Source: Bolinopsis microptera (taxonomy: Eukaryota; Ctenophora; Tentaculata; Lobata; Bolinopsidae). From it: a DNA stretch of 64,000 bases. A program made the position numbers and the translations under genes. This document shows, piece by piece, positions 25,072 to 38,649 of this stretch. Location of the stretch: contig NC_087078.1 of NCBI RefSeq assembly GCF_026151205.1, positions 13,003,118 through 13,067,117 of the forward strand, in the 5' to 3' direction. The notes beneath the pieces were generated by a model. That model worked only from the letters and a program-made list of their open reading frames with translations, was not told where the DNA came from and did not search any database. The stretch's first letter is position 1; each line of letters starts with the position of its first letter.

Positions 25072-26985
25072 AAGTTTTGAAAATTTTCTACCAGTCGGTA
25101 GCTTTCCACGACCCATATTTCACTGTTTTGACTGAATATTTCTTCGATGACCATTTAGCAAGGTCACTGAGGATTGCACAAGAAACGATAAGGTTCTCTA
25201 TTCCCAAAGAAAGCTTTGATAAACGGAACATCATCATAATACAGGGTGGTCCAGAAGTTACTGCCCACACACAATCCTTTAATAACTCGCGTAATTCTTC
25301 TTAGAATTGCACAGAAATTTCAGAGATTATAGATATGGGTCAAACTTAGATTTCCTGAAAGTTTCGTCAAATTTAATTTATTACAGTGGGTGTGGCACGC
25401 CACTCCCTCTTTTTCACTATTTTCAGCGTGAGAACGCTTTCAGCTAGGAACTTCAAAGTTTCTAGACACATTTGGTTTGATAAGTGCTTTCCCAAAATTT
25501 CAAGTTGGTTGTTCACAATTTAACCGAGTTATGACCCTTTTAAGATCTTGCAGATAAGTAATCCAACACTTAATCAGTGATATCTTCACTCAATCAATGT
25601 CCTGATTGGTTGGAGACTGCTTATTGGACAGCAACCGAAGCGCTATAATGCAAATTTCTTCGGTTTTAAGGAATGTCACTATCAGTATTCACTCAAAGTG
25701 ATCAGATCGTCATCCACCAACATGCTCGTTACCACCTAATGAGGCTCATTGTTGCTCGATGAGATTACTGATTGGGTGACGAAATCACTGATTAAGTGCC
25801 GAGATCACGTATCTGCAATATCTTAAAAGGGCCACCCTGTATAAAAAGAGATTTTGGAAGATTTTTGATGACAAGCTTTTCTGCCGTCCCCTTGACCGGA
25901 ATTTCGTGGTTTTGACTGAACTTGTTACCAGTGACCAATTAGTGAGGTCGGTGAGAGTGACACAAGTCGCCATCAAGGTACTGGAAGAAATATATCCGGA
26001 GGTGACTTTGATGCAATGAAAATTTTGAATATGTCCTACAAGTAGGACATATTCGAATTTCAGCTTTCTGCGACCCACATTGCATTGTTTTGACTGAATT
26101 TTTCTTCAACAACCATCTTACAAGGTCACTGAAGATGGCACAAAACACGATTGAGGTACTCAAATATTTATTCCCAAAGAAAGCTTTGATAAACGGAAAA
26201 TCATCAGAATATAAAAAGAGATTTTGGAAGATATTTGAAGAGGAGCTTTTTTGCTGTCCCCTACGCCGAGATTTTGCGGTTTTCACTCAAATTTTTACCA
26301 TTGACCAATCAGTGAGGTCGGTGAGAATTACAAAAGCCACCATCAAGGTACTGTAGCAGTATATCCGGAGAAAACTTAGATTCAATGAAAATTTTGAACA
26401 TGTCCTACCGGTAGGACATATTTGAATTTCAGATTTCTGCGACCCAAATTTCACTGTTTCGATTGAATTTTTCTTCAAGGACCATCTTACAAGGTCACTG
26501 AAGATGGCACAAGACAAGATTGAGGAACTCAAAGTTCTATTCCCAAAAAAAGCTTTGATAAACGGAAAATCATCAGAATATAAAAAGAGATTTTGGAAGA
26601 TTTTTGAAGAGGAGCTTTTCTGCCGTCCCCTTGACCAAAATTTTGCGGTTTTGACTGAAATTTTCACCAGTGACCAATCAGTGAGATCGGTGAGAGTGAC
26701 ACAAATCGCCATCAAGGTAGCCATGGATTCAGTACATCCGGACAAAACTTCAATGCAATGAAAATGTTGAATATGTCCTACATGTAGAACATATTTGAAT
26801 TGTTTTTACTGTTTTGACTGAATTTTTCTTCAATAACCATCTTACAAGGTCACTGAGGATAGCATAAGACACGATTGAGGTACTCAAAGATCTGTTCCTA
26901 AAGAAAGCTTTGATAAACGAAAAATCATCAGAACATAAAAAAGAGATTTTGGAAGATTTTTGGATGACATTTTTTCTCCCCCCCG
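25072..26985 (+). repeat. Satellite array, unit about 370 bp, each unit made of two related halves
   Basis: The anchor AAAAGAGATTTTGGAAG recurs at about 25,844, 26,214, 26,583 and 26,939 (spacing about 356-370 bp). A unit junction carries a palindrome such as GTCCTAC/GTAGGAC (26,033, 26,403, 26,775). Each unit holds two homologous halves that stay in the same plus-strand frame: FCDPNFTVxxEFFFxDHLTRSL and FCRPLDQNFAVLTEIFTSDQ. Each ends at a stop near the palindrome. Unit 1 is interrupted by a MITE. The last unit runs into the degraded stretch, and a further unit fragment lies at 27,911-28,010. Open frames on both strands are consequences of the repeat. Confidence 0.85.
25242..25839. mobile_element. 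Mariner-type MITE inserted in a satellite unit, TA target duplication
   Basis: The element starts CAGGGTGGTCC and ends GGCCACCCTG, flanked on both sides by TA (25,240-25,241 and 25,840-25,841). Neighbouring satellite units give the empty site: they read AATATAAAAAGAG without interruption, as expected for a Tc1/mariner TA insertion. It has no coding capacity. Inside, 25,531-25,605 is inverted relative to 25,765-25,839, so the element contains a nested fold-back. Confidence 0.88.
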
Positions 26986-29900
26986 TCCCGCCCCCTTGCC
27001 CCGAAATTTGGGGTTAGGTAGACTTTTTCAAATTTCAGCTTTCCGCAGGGGGGGCTTTGATGGCGTCAGGGTCCGGGGACCCCTAAATTTTTATCTGGGG
27101 GCGGGTGCTTGAAAATAGAAATATGATTAGTAAAAGTATTCGAAATATTAATCCGATAAAAAGTCTTTATTCACTCAAACGTTCGAATGTAAGGCGCAAG
27201 CGCACACATGATCTTTGGAAATTTTTGTTGTGGGGGTTCCCAAATCCCTTTTTGGAAAACTAACCGGGCCGTTTTAACCTATTAATTGAAACGGTAAAAA
27301 GCACATAAACCATCCCACTACGGAATCTATATGATTTGGTGCCCGGAACCTCGAAATTTTGAACTATTGCGCTAATGCATGTATTGGCTAAATCGTACAC
27401 GTGGGGTTTTCCCGTTTCCCCTGTTTAATTTTTTTGTTTTTTGTGTCAAGAAACGAAAATTTTTAAAGAAACAAAAATTTTATTTTACTTTCCCTTTAAC
27501 TTTAAATAGTAAAGTTTAAAAACTTTTATTACTAACAAAAATTTAAAATATTCTTTTTTTAAAAAAACTTTTTTTGGTTTTAGCATTTTTTTTATGGTAA
27601 GTGGTTAATTTGGGGGAATTTAGTGAGCGGGGTCATTTCCTATTTCTTAAAAAATTTCACTTTACAGTACAATGTGATGCAAAAAGGACCAAAACCTTGG
27701 GCTAAAAAGGGCCCATTTTACAAACCATTCAGAATGGCAATGATGATATTTATCTTAACTTAAACGACCCTACTCCCTTCTAATATTTTTAAAAAAAATC
27801 TCTTCTAAAATGGGGTTAAAACAGCCAAAAACACACAAAAAAAAAAGTTTAAACCCCACCCCTTTTTTTGATTCACGTAACACCCAAAAAAAACCCACCA
27901 CCCCACAGCCCCTGGATTTCTGCGACCCAAATTTCACTGTTTTTGACTAAATTTTTTTAAGGACCATCCCAAGGTCACTGGGGATGGCAAAAGACACAAG
28001 AGGAAATAAAATTTTCATTGACAATGACATTCATTTGAGGCAAAAAAACTTTAGATTTCTACAATTCTGCCTTAACAAAAATTTTGGTTATTTACAAAAA
28101 TTCTACCAAAGGGCCCCTTTTAAAAATCCAAATTTAGGAAAAGAATTTGAAAATTTTTATCTTTATTTTCAGATTGTACATATCAAGTAACCATAAAAGC
28201 TTGGTAGGTATTTCCTCAAATTGATTATTATTTTTCATTTACAAACTGAAGGGGGGCCCCTCCAAACCCCCGCACCATCACGAGATCAAGGACTCATGCC
28301 AATAATGGGGTTTTTCCCAACCCATTTTTGCCATTTTCCCGCGGTCCCATGGGCCCTTCCTACGCATAACCACCTGTTTTTTTTTTAAAACCCATTTAAT
28401 TTTAACATAATTCATTGATGGGTTTATAAAAATTTTTAAAAATTTTCTTTTTCGTTTAAATTTTTGATTGAAATAAAATTTTTGTGCACATACAGAATAA
28501 TGGTTAATAAATTTAAATAAATTAACCAAGGGGCTGTGCACGGGGTGCTTCCTGGGAAAATCCAGTTCTTTTTTGGGGACCCCCCCTAAAGCCAAAATTT
28601 AGATATAAAATCTTTTCCAGAAAATAATCAAAATCGAATACCAATCAAATAAAATTTTAAATAATTAACATTTTACTATCAAAATGCCCAACCACAATGT
28701 AAAAATTTTTATAAATTTAAAATTTCCTACATCATTTAAAACCCCAAAAATTTAATATAAAAGCCCAAAACAAAATTAATAATTTTATTCCTTTCTGTCA
28801 TACTACAAATTTAAATTAAAAATTTGAAACTTTTAAACCAAGAAAATTTCTAAACCTAATCAAGTGAAAAAAATTAGGCAATTATGAAGCCCAATTAATC
28901 ATCTGTCAAGTCCCTTTTAAAAAAAAATCGTAAAAAAAATTGAGTAAATAATAAGAAAAAAACCCAGGAATTGTCGTCCCTTTAAAAATGAATAAAATCT
29001 AGAATATAAAATTTAAATAAAATAACATTCATCAATGTGTCGTCAAAAACTTTCAATTTTCAAAGTTAAAAATGGGGGATACAGCACCAAAAAAAAATAC
29101 AAGTATAAAAGTAAATAAATTTAAATGTGGTCATAAAACTACCACTAGGGTTTAAAAGTCAAAAATTAAAAATGTTAAAAAATAAACCCCTGTGCAAACC
29201 CCTTTCTCCATTAAAAAAATTCATCATTGCAAAAACAATCAAAATGGGAAGGGGGGTAAAAAAGGGGAAAAACCTTTCGATACATCAATTAATTTTGCCT
29301 CAATTTTTAAAAAATTAGAAGATGCTATTATCGTCGACTATGATTGCAGTGTAAAATTTCAAGAATTGTCGACGGTATAATTTTTTTTTGTTTTAGATGA
29401 AGTACTGTTTTTTTAAAAAACACTAAAGCTTTTTAAAACCGGGGAATTTCGTAATCCCTTTGGGGCATTTTCAAAATTTTCCCCCAATAAAATTTAAATT
29501 TTATGTGTGTCATTTTCATATAGTTCAGCTTTCACCGCTCCACACCTCCGATAGTAACTAAATTTGTTCATAAAGTTTAGGCAAATTGTCATATGATTCT
29601 AAACATATAATTTGACAGATGGGGGTTTCGTCTAAGAGGGGGGGTAACCTTTCATTCCTAAAACATTAAGGGTGCTCTTGTTTTTTAACTTAAGCATTTT
29701 GGCTACCTTTTGTACAATGTCAATTCAGCAAGTTTTTTGCCCTCTACAATAGATGTTCTAAAAAACGAATTTTGGGGAACATGGGGCATTGGCAAACATT
29801 TTCCATATTTAAAGGGGACATGCTTTACTTCTATACATCACCCAAATTTTCCTTCATACCTTTCCCTTAAAATTTAATCTACATGGGTTTTAATTTAATT

Positions 29901-32836
29901 TATACTAAATGACCAAATATTTTTTCTCTTCACTCGTTTATTTGAAATTACCTCTCACATTCAATGGTTAATTCACATGTTTATCAACAAATCAAAAATA
30001 AATTCTCTTCTTTTCATTGAGTATAACTTTTAACACTGACCATTTAAAATTGTCATAATTCTATTTTATGTTTTAAAAAGTGCCCTTTTGCAGGTTTTCA
30101 AAGAATATGCCCTCACTCAAAAGAAAGGCTTTAAAAGGGTTTCACATAAATGATTTATTTATAAATACTAAAAAATATAGGCCCAATAAGGGTTTTCCCT
30201 TTTGGGAACCACTCAAACTTCTAAAATGACTTATTTGCCATTTAAACCTTTCATTATTCACAAATAAAAATTCTTAAACCAGTTAAAGCAATCACCAAAT
30301 TCCCTAAATCCAATTTTTGAAGCTAAAATTTTTTATGATTTTACTGTTAAAGGCTTCTTAAGATCAAAAAAGTGATTCCGGTTTATAAGCTTTGATTTAC
30401 TCATATATATTTCGTCCCTCAATCGTACATCAAATAAGTTGTGGATTTTTTTCAAAGCCTATTGATGCCATGAAAAGTTTTTTCCTTTCCCTAAAAACAT
30501 ATTGCTTCCGACAAGTTTCGAATTTTCCCACAAAGGGGAAATATATTGGCCTGTAATTTTTAGGACTCTTTCATTCCGTTTTGTGGGGTTACTCTAGCTT
30601 TTTTTACAAAGGGGTTGTACAACACCTTATTTCTCAAATTGACAATATGGGGCAGTGGCTCAATTGGTGACACTTTCTTTAAATAAAATAAGCACATGCA
30701 TATGAGGCCTTTTTCACTTACGTTTCACAAAAATTAAAATTTATTTCTTTATTCTTAATCATCAAATGAATTTAGAAGTTTTAGGGTTAAAAAATCAGTA
30801 AAACTAATCTTTTAATATTGGGGGGCCGATTTTTTAATCTTGACCAACATTTGCAAAAAGAAAGTTAAATAGTCGGATCATTCTCATTGATAGTTTTTCA
30901 ATTATGGGCCCGGGGGCATATTTTTTTCCCTTTAATTTTCCATACCCCTTTAAGACATTTGGGGAATTTTAACTTGTGTCTCGATTACATTTGCCTTTTG
31001 CGGTTTTAGCTAATTATTTCTAAATTTTTCTGAATCTTGTGCAATCCCAAGGGTCATTACACTTTATCATTCTAATAACCACATTTTTTCAATTTCCATT
31101 GTCTCCTTTTCCTTCTTTTTAGGGAAATTTCTTTTGAAGAAAAAATTTAGTTAATCATTTAAAAGTTCAGTAGAAAATTTATGTATGAACTTTTTTTCAT
31201 CCCTTTTATGGGCTTGCAAAGGGGAAAAGTTCATATGCCTGTTAATAGATACAAAAAGGGCCCCATGATACTTAACACTTACTTTTCCCAAAATTTGGGC
31301 TGTAAACAAACATTCTGATAGTTAAAATTTTTTTAAAATTACGTTTTTCAATGATTTCTAATTTCAACCTTTTTAATTTAGACTAAGGTACTTTCAAACT
31401 ATCTCACACTAAACTTGATGATCCCCAACGTTCATCAAAACAAAGATTGAAAAAAATCGCATAAAAAGTTTGAATATTTCATAATAGTAGTCGGGGAAAA
31501 TGTCCCCGTTTTTCAACCATTTTTCCCTTGATGGTTTAAACCCCCTTTCTCGGGGTTTACGCGGGGTTTTTTAACACCTTAAAATATGGTTTTTGGAAAA
31601 ATATGGCAAAATGCCCAAAACCCCCCACATTTTCCCGGTCGCCCCTTTTACCGGGTTTCCCAACCTTTCAAATTTTTGATTCAAAATTTTTTTTCCGAAG
31701 TAAAATTTCCCTTTTTAAGATAACAATTTAAAATTTTCGCATTCTAAAAAGTAAACAATCAATTATCAATAATTGTTGAAAGTAGACAAAATTGACTCGG
31801 GTAAAACAAACTAATGGAAAAAAATTTTTTAAATTTAACTAAAAACCCAAACAATTAAATAAAGGGGGATTTTTTCTTCCAATAATTTTAATCACTTTTT
31901 ACTTTACGCATCCCTTTCATCATTTTTTAAATTTTAAAATTTAAGTTTTTATTTTAAAGTTACTTTTACTTTTATCCTATTTTAATTTTTGAGATATCAA
32001 AACCTAAAAAATTAAAATTGGGCCCATTTAAATCAAATTTTACATAAAAGGGAAAATACAAAAAGGGCAAAAAGGGGAAATTTTTTGCATTTTAGCCAAA
32101 AAAGTCAAAACCCACAACAATTCCAATATTTCTTTATGAATTAAAAACAACGTTTTAAAAAAGACACCCATACCCCCTTTGGGGAAACCCAAAAGCTGAG
32201 TAGCGGGTTTTTTAACGCCGGAAAAAAGTGGTTTTTCGGGAAAAAAATGGGGAAATTACCCCAAACCCACATTTATCCCGTCCCTTAATCCATAAGGAAT
32301 TTTAACATTCAAGGTCATATTAATTTTTTTCCTTTTACCTTTGTAAAAAGGCAAAAGGGAAAGGGTTTCAAAGACATTTTTTCAGAAAAAAAGGGATTTT
32401 TAATACGGTAGGGGGGTTGAATATTTTTCTCTGTCCTCCGTCCGTTCCCAAAGCCAAACCCCCCCAGTACGCACGCGCGAGGATTTTTGCGGGGAAAGTG
32501 TGTATAATGCCGGGCAAAGAAAAGCGCGGCGCGACGGGGGGTGTGTTTTAATTTAACGGTGTAATGTATAGTATTAGGTTATAAGCGGGCCCAAACTCAA
32601 TTTTGTACGGGGATGTGTTATCTTTTTTAAAGTGCAAATGATTGGGACAATTTTTTTTATTTGAAGTGACTGTTGGAGCTTATTTTATAATTATAGTGAA
32701 CGGGAATTACCCGCCAAAACGAACAAAGGGGCCAATTTTGTTTGTACTGGGTGGATGAGATTTAAAACTTTAATGTTTATATCCCCCAAACCCCATAACC
32801 TTTTTCCCGTTTAATTTTTCATTCAAAAATAATGTA

Positions 32837-34250
32837 CTAGGGGGGCTTTTTTTTTTTTTTGGGCCACAATTTTTTTTCGCCGATAACCATAATCATTTTT
32901 TAATTATCGGGGTAACTAAATTTTCGGCGTAAAATTTGGTCAAACAAATTCTTTTTTTCCCCTCGATTTATGGGGTTAATTAATCATAGTTTATGTTTTT
33001 TAAAATTCCCGGGTTGAGGGGTCATAATTCCCGGGTATCGTACACAAATTTAAACGCTAATTTTTAAAATAGTCAATTAATTGAAAGTGAAGATCAATAC
33101 TTTACAGTGAAAAACAGTGACAAAACAATCTTAACAAAGTGGGAAATCCCAGCCCCCTAAAGGGGATACATTTTCCCTTAGTTTTTTTTCTCGTGTTAAA
33201 TCTATTTGGATGATTTTTTGGGCGCTGACTTTGGGGGGGGGCCAAGATTCTCATTTTTAGAGCTGCATTTCTTTACCGATTTTTAATCTCAAGGGGGTCC
33301 CAAAGGATTAGTGTAAGCCCTTTTTGGGCTTTTTTTGTGCTGGAAAAGATTTGTCCCCATTGCATGAAAGGCCCCTTTTTGTCCCCTCTTTTGGAATGTT
33401 TCCAGATCTCGTTGGTTGCCATATGGGGGATTAACTAGTTTTCCGGGGACAAAACGGGAAAACAGATAACAACGATACTTTTTGTAACGAAATCAATCAA
33501 CGTTTAAGCAAATGAGGGGACCCAGGCAATTTAAATTTATCAAAAAGGTTAATCATCGGTTTTTTCTCAGGGGGGGGGGGTGGAGTGTGGACTGGCAGGA
33601 GTGTTTTAGTTGTTTTTGGGTTTGGTGTATTGTGTACTGGTCGGGTTAAATTTTTCCTTTTGGTTGAAACCCTGAATTGATGTTTGAAGTGAACAGCTTA
33701 TCTTAAGGGGGTTGGGGCCCCTGGGGAAACATTCAAACCCTTTTAAACCCAAACCAAAACCAAAACCCCAATTTAAAAATCACACATCCAAAAAATACCA
33801 AAAACCCCCCCCTTTTTCCCCAATAAATATAAACCTCCCAAAAATTTTTCCAATTTAATAAAATACAAACCTTTTAAAATTTCCCCATTTTATAATTCCA
33901 ATCTTTAAAAATAATAAAACCCCCCCCAACAAAATCCCCCCCAAAATTTCCCAAAAAAAAATTTCCCTTAAACATTCCCCCCTTAACCTCAAAAATCCAC
34001 ATAACCAAAACATTTAACAACTTTTCCAAATTTTTCCCCATTTTAACCCCCAAAAACCCCCAAAACCCAAAAAATTTCCCTCACTTTTTTCCCCAAACCA
34101 ACCAAATAAAATTTACCTCCCCCAACCTAACAAAATCCCCCCAACATTTCCCCCAAAAAAAAAAACCAAACCCCCAAATTTTAACTTTTTTTTAAAATTT
34201 AAACCAAAAAACCCCCCCCCCCCTAAAACCCTTTTTCCTTCCCATCCAAA
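32837..34250 (-). mobile_element. Degraded mirror copy of the hAT element at 61,885-63,171
   Basis: From about 32,835 the plus strand begins TACTAGG and continues with a TTTTTCGCCGATAACC-like string, the reverse complement of the right end of the hAT element. The partner of the BED-finger region lies near 33,140-33,450. The far end is too degraded to place exactly. Confidence 0.6.
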
Positions 34251-34669
34251 TTTAAAAAGGGAAATTTTTTGGGTTTTCCCTTTTCCCAAAAAGTACCCCC
34301 TTTAAAATTCACTAAAAATTTAAAATTATGCCCTACCCCTTATGTTTCCCCCGAATGATTTTTATTTAATTTCATTCCCCTTTTACTAAATTTTTAAAGG
34401 ACCCCCTTTGAATTGTTTTCCCCAGGGGCCCCAATCCCCAAAGGTTTTATGAAAAATTTGTAAAACCCCCCCCTGGTTGTGGTTTTATTTTGGTTTTTTT
34501 TTCACAAAAAACCGGGTTGGGTCGTTTTTGGCCCCTAAATCAAACAAAAATCGGGTTTGGAAAAAATTTTTTTCCGCTTTTGAAACTATTTTTCAATAGA
34601 AAATTTTTTTTAAAACTTTAAACCCAAAAATAAATATTCAGGTGGAAATGTCATGTCAAATTTCAATGG

Positions 34670-36370
34670 TGGGGCTTTTGATATTGAGTGTTTTGCTAGT
34701 TTAAAGTTACCATCGCTGTTTAAAAAATTGCCATTGCCCTTCCCCAAATCTATTTAAAAAAAGATGATTTCCAAAAAACCCAATCTATCACTAAACAAAT
34801 CGTTTTTTCTCTGGGGAAAAAGCTAACAAAAGGGGTATTTGGAAGGAAATTTTTAGAAAAAAAAGGGGGGAAAATTGTTGTTCATTTATCACTTTATTTC
34901 TAGCAAAACTTTCTTTTTGGAAAATGTTTATGATCTTAATTTTTTGAAAGTTTTTTGGGGGGGCCCCAACAAATTTAAAAGTAAATGGATCAGATTATCA
35001 AAGGGGGGGGGGAAATTTTGGTGTTTATTACGGGGGCCTTTGCTTTTTCCCTTTTGGAAAAAAAAATTTCTTCGGGGTGACAAAAATTTTTTTTAAATTA
35101 TTCCTCATGTGTCGAGGGCTCTTTTGGAATTAAAAATTTCCCAAAATTTTTATTTTTAACACCAAGGGGGAATTACGATGGTTTTTTCACTTATTTGCTC
35201 AAATTGCCCTTTTCTTTTTATTGGGGAGTTGAAAGCTTTTCCATTGTTTCCGTTTGAAATGCCCCGGGGTATTTTTGAAATCCCATGTGCTTCTTGTGAG
35301 AAAGAGGAAAGTTTTGTAGCATTTTAATTTTGGAGAACTGCTTGAGCTAAACATCACAGAAAGGGTTTTGCTTTTGATGAAGCAGGGGGAAAAACGGGGG
35401 CTTTTATGAGGGGTTTTTGTTGGGGTGTTGATTTCCCTTTGATTGAGGGTTAAAGTTTCTCTTGCAGTAAGGGAAAGGCTTACTTGAGGTATGGGGGGAG
35501 CAGCCCAAGGTTGCACTGCCTCAATCTGGGCGAGTAATGCAAATTTTCCATGAATCAGTATGGTCCGAAAAAGGCTGGGTTCAAAGTTTTTCCTGAGTTT
35601 TTTTGGTCTTTTAAATTTTTTCATTATGTCGCCAATTGGGGGAAGAGGGGAAAGTTGGGAAAACGTGGACTTTGTTTTAGCCCTTTTAAAAACTGAGGAC
35701 TCTTTTTTCCCCTAACGAAAGGGTTTGGAAAAACTTTGGTGTTTTTGGGGGGTTATGGACCTCTTCATCTAAAAGGGAAAAATGGTTTTCTTGCTTGCCA
35801 TTTTCATACTTAGTGATCATGGCGCTGTTAAATTTCAGATTTGGGGAAAACTGTGAGGGGTAGGACGTTCAAAAATTTTAGATTTAAATAAGGGTTTGTA
35901 AAATTTTTTAACGGCCCCTGTTTTTGGGGAAGGGCCTCCCCAATTTTTTTAGGCTTTTGGGAAATCCCCATAGATCTTGTCTTTTCTCATGCTAAAGTCC
36001 AAATGTTAAAAACATTTGGGTGGGGTTTGTTTTTCCCCTTATCAGAAAAAAAAAACCCGAAAAACCCCCGCTCATAGATATGGATTGATGGCTTACCCAA
36101 AAACCGTTAACACGGGGTTAAAGATTGTTTGTTAACATCGGAAAAAATTCACAAAAGAGTGGGTTTTTTATTAAGTTTAAAAATTTTTCCCATTTGTAAT
36201 TTCCCAAAGGTTTTTGAGTTTCTGTTTTCTGTTCAGGGGAAAAAGAACATTGCCCCCGAAAAGGGGAAAGGGGAACCGCCAAATTTTGGGTCCTTGGCCG
36301 ACCCTTGGGGGGTAATTTTGGGGTTTGAGGGCCCAATTTTTGTCTTTTAAAATTTTGGTCGTTTTCAAAA
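34670..36370 (-). pseudogene. Degraded mirror copy of the AlkB/SGNH LINE ORF1
   Basis: Reverse-complement alignment to 59,800-61,334. Near 35,350-35,480 the minus strand still reads a KSKTLSVMFSSSS-like stretch, and 36,090-36,150 mirrors 60,000-60,060. The frame is destroyed by base-calling-like errors. It should not be counted as an independent gene copy. Confidence 0.65.
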
Positions 36371-38649
36371 AACTTGGGTGATACACGGGGTTATGATATA
36401 AATCTTGACAAAATTTGAATCTTTTTTGGGCTCAAATTTTTAACAATGAATCTTACAGAACTGTTAAATTTATACAAAAAATTTGGAACCCAAATAGATA
36501 AAAAAAAGTAAATCCCAATTAAAATACTTAGAGGATTATTTAAAAAAAATTTTTCTTGTACCCAAACAAAAATTTTTCAAGCAATTTTAAAATTAAAATT
36601 AAAAAACCGGATGTTGGTGATTGTGTCAGCAAATGCAGGATAAAAAATGTATAAAAGCAATAAAGAATTAACACAGATTATTTGGGGCCCCCCCAAACCC
36701 TTTCCCGGGGGGTAATGGAAATATAAATGGGGAAACCCGTTTACGCAAAAAAAAAAAATTTAAAAAACAGTAAAAAAATAAAACAAAAAAACTCGTAAGA
36801 TACTTGTGGATTAAGACAATTTTTTGCGTTAGCGCTCGTATTTATACTTATTTATAAATTTCGAGGCTAAGCATTGTTATTATTTTTGGTTTACTGTTGT
36901 AAGATTTTTGTTTTTGTTTAAATTCTGTTTCCTATTAATATTTCCATTTTCCTAAATTTGTTTTGGGGGGCTAACTAATCTGTTTAATTTTCATTGCTTT
37001 TTTATAAAATTTTAAAATTTGCAGTGCTGCTTTCCAATAAAAATGAGGCGAGCCCCCGAAAAATTTTCCCCCAGGTTAAAACCGTGGGGATTACTACGGT
37101 GAACTCTGGGGAAAATACGCGCGGTTTTCTTTTCCCTCATTTTTATTTTTTCCATAAATTTTTGGGCCCATTATTATCATTCCCTTACTTTATTTTTTTT
37201 TTAATGCAAATTACATTTTGTATTGGATAAAAAAACCATTTTTTTCTTATTAAAAAATTTTAAGAAAAAAATTTCCAACCCCAAAAAAGGTTATCTTTTA
37301 TTTGACCTTTGGTTTTTTTAAATTTTGGCCCCGGCGCCGCTTTTTGGGTAGCTTTTCCCTTCGAGAAAGAAAGCGGCCGCGCGCTCCCCTTCGAAAGAAA
37401 TTTTAGACGAGTAACATCCGTCAAGATCTTTATAAATTTTTAAAATGTACAATCTTGAGGGGGCCGTTTTTTAAATTTGGGTTATTTAATTTATTGTTTC
37501 ATTGACTTTTTAGGCCAATTAAAAAGGTTTTGCTTTTTACTTGCCCTTGATTGCGATGCCCAATCCGCGAGATCTTTTGGCTCTGCAAACAGAGAAAAGG
37601 CCCGCGATCGACGAAGAAAGAATGCTAGTTTGGCGGCGCGTCGAAGGGGGCGAAGTCCTCCAATATTTGACATACACTGTATACTTTTTGCGGCGCGCGA
37701 AAACGGTTTGGGGAAATAGTTTATTTCATTTTTTAATTTCGATCATTTTAAATCTATTTAGGGTTTCAAAAAATAAGGGTTGGGCGCTTTTAAAAAAAAG
37801 TGTACCCCGTGTAGTTTTTTTATGTATCGGTCCCATGAGCAAAAAAAAGGGTTTTTAAAGCTCCCCCGGCGCGGCCTGTTTTTTTCCCAAACTATCCCCA
37901 AAAAATTTAATTTTGTATATCAGAAAAGATAGGTAACTCAAAGTAGAAACCCAATTTTTAAATTTGCAAAAAGCGTTTCTATAGAGTCTTGTGTTTTTTG
38001 TAGGTTTAAAACCTACCAGGACGCGCCCCGAGTTGGATTTCGTGAGGGTTTCCCAAATATTGGAAAAAAATATTTCCCAATTTAATCACCTTTACCCGTT
38101 TTTTTATTGAAAAATTCTTTTCAAAATGGGGACATCATAATGAAATTTTGGATGAAATAAACAGGGGTAAAAAAAGTGATTTTATTTTACTAAAAATGAC
38201 GGGAAACCAGAACGTAGTTGGGTTGCAAAAATTACCCTAAAAAATTTGGGCCCCCTTTGACAAAAAAAATTTCAACAATCAACCAAAAAAATGTAAGTAT
38301 TTAGTAAGAGGATTTGTTCAATAATAAAATAAAGCGTGGCATAAATAAAAAATGTTAATTTTTTTTGGTTAAAACCTTTTTAATGAATGGGAAAAAATTA
38401 AAATCAAAACAATACTTTTAAAAAAAACCCCCCCACAACCCAACCCCCCCCTAACCCCTTTAAATAGTTTGGATCGGTTATTTTTGATTAGAGAATTGGC
38501 ATTGGGAGAAAATGAGAGGGCTTTCTAACATTACCCAGACGGGTTTAGAATTCACCTTGTTTTCTACCCCCAAGGGGGGGGGCCCCCCCGTTTTGAGTAT
38601 TTTAGGCGCAAACCCGCCGGTTGTGAAAAAGCGCGTAAACCCCAGTACC

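Noticed and set aside
25785-26745. Minus-strand frames of 97-152 codons in the satellite
   Set aside because: They are antisense to the plus-strand repeat, in which the two half-units stay in frame; openness on the minus strand follows from the repeat sequence.
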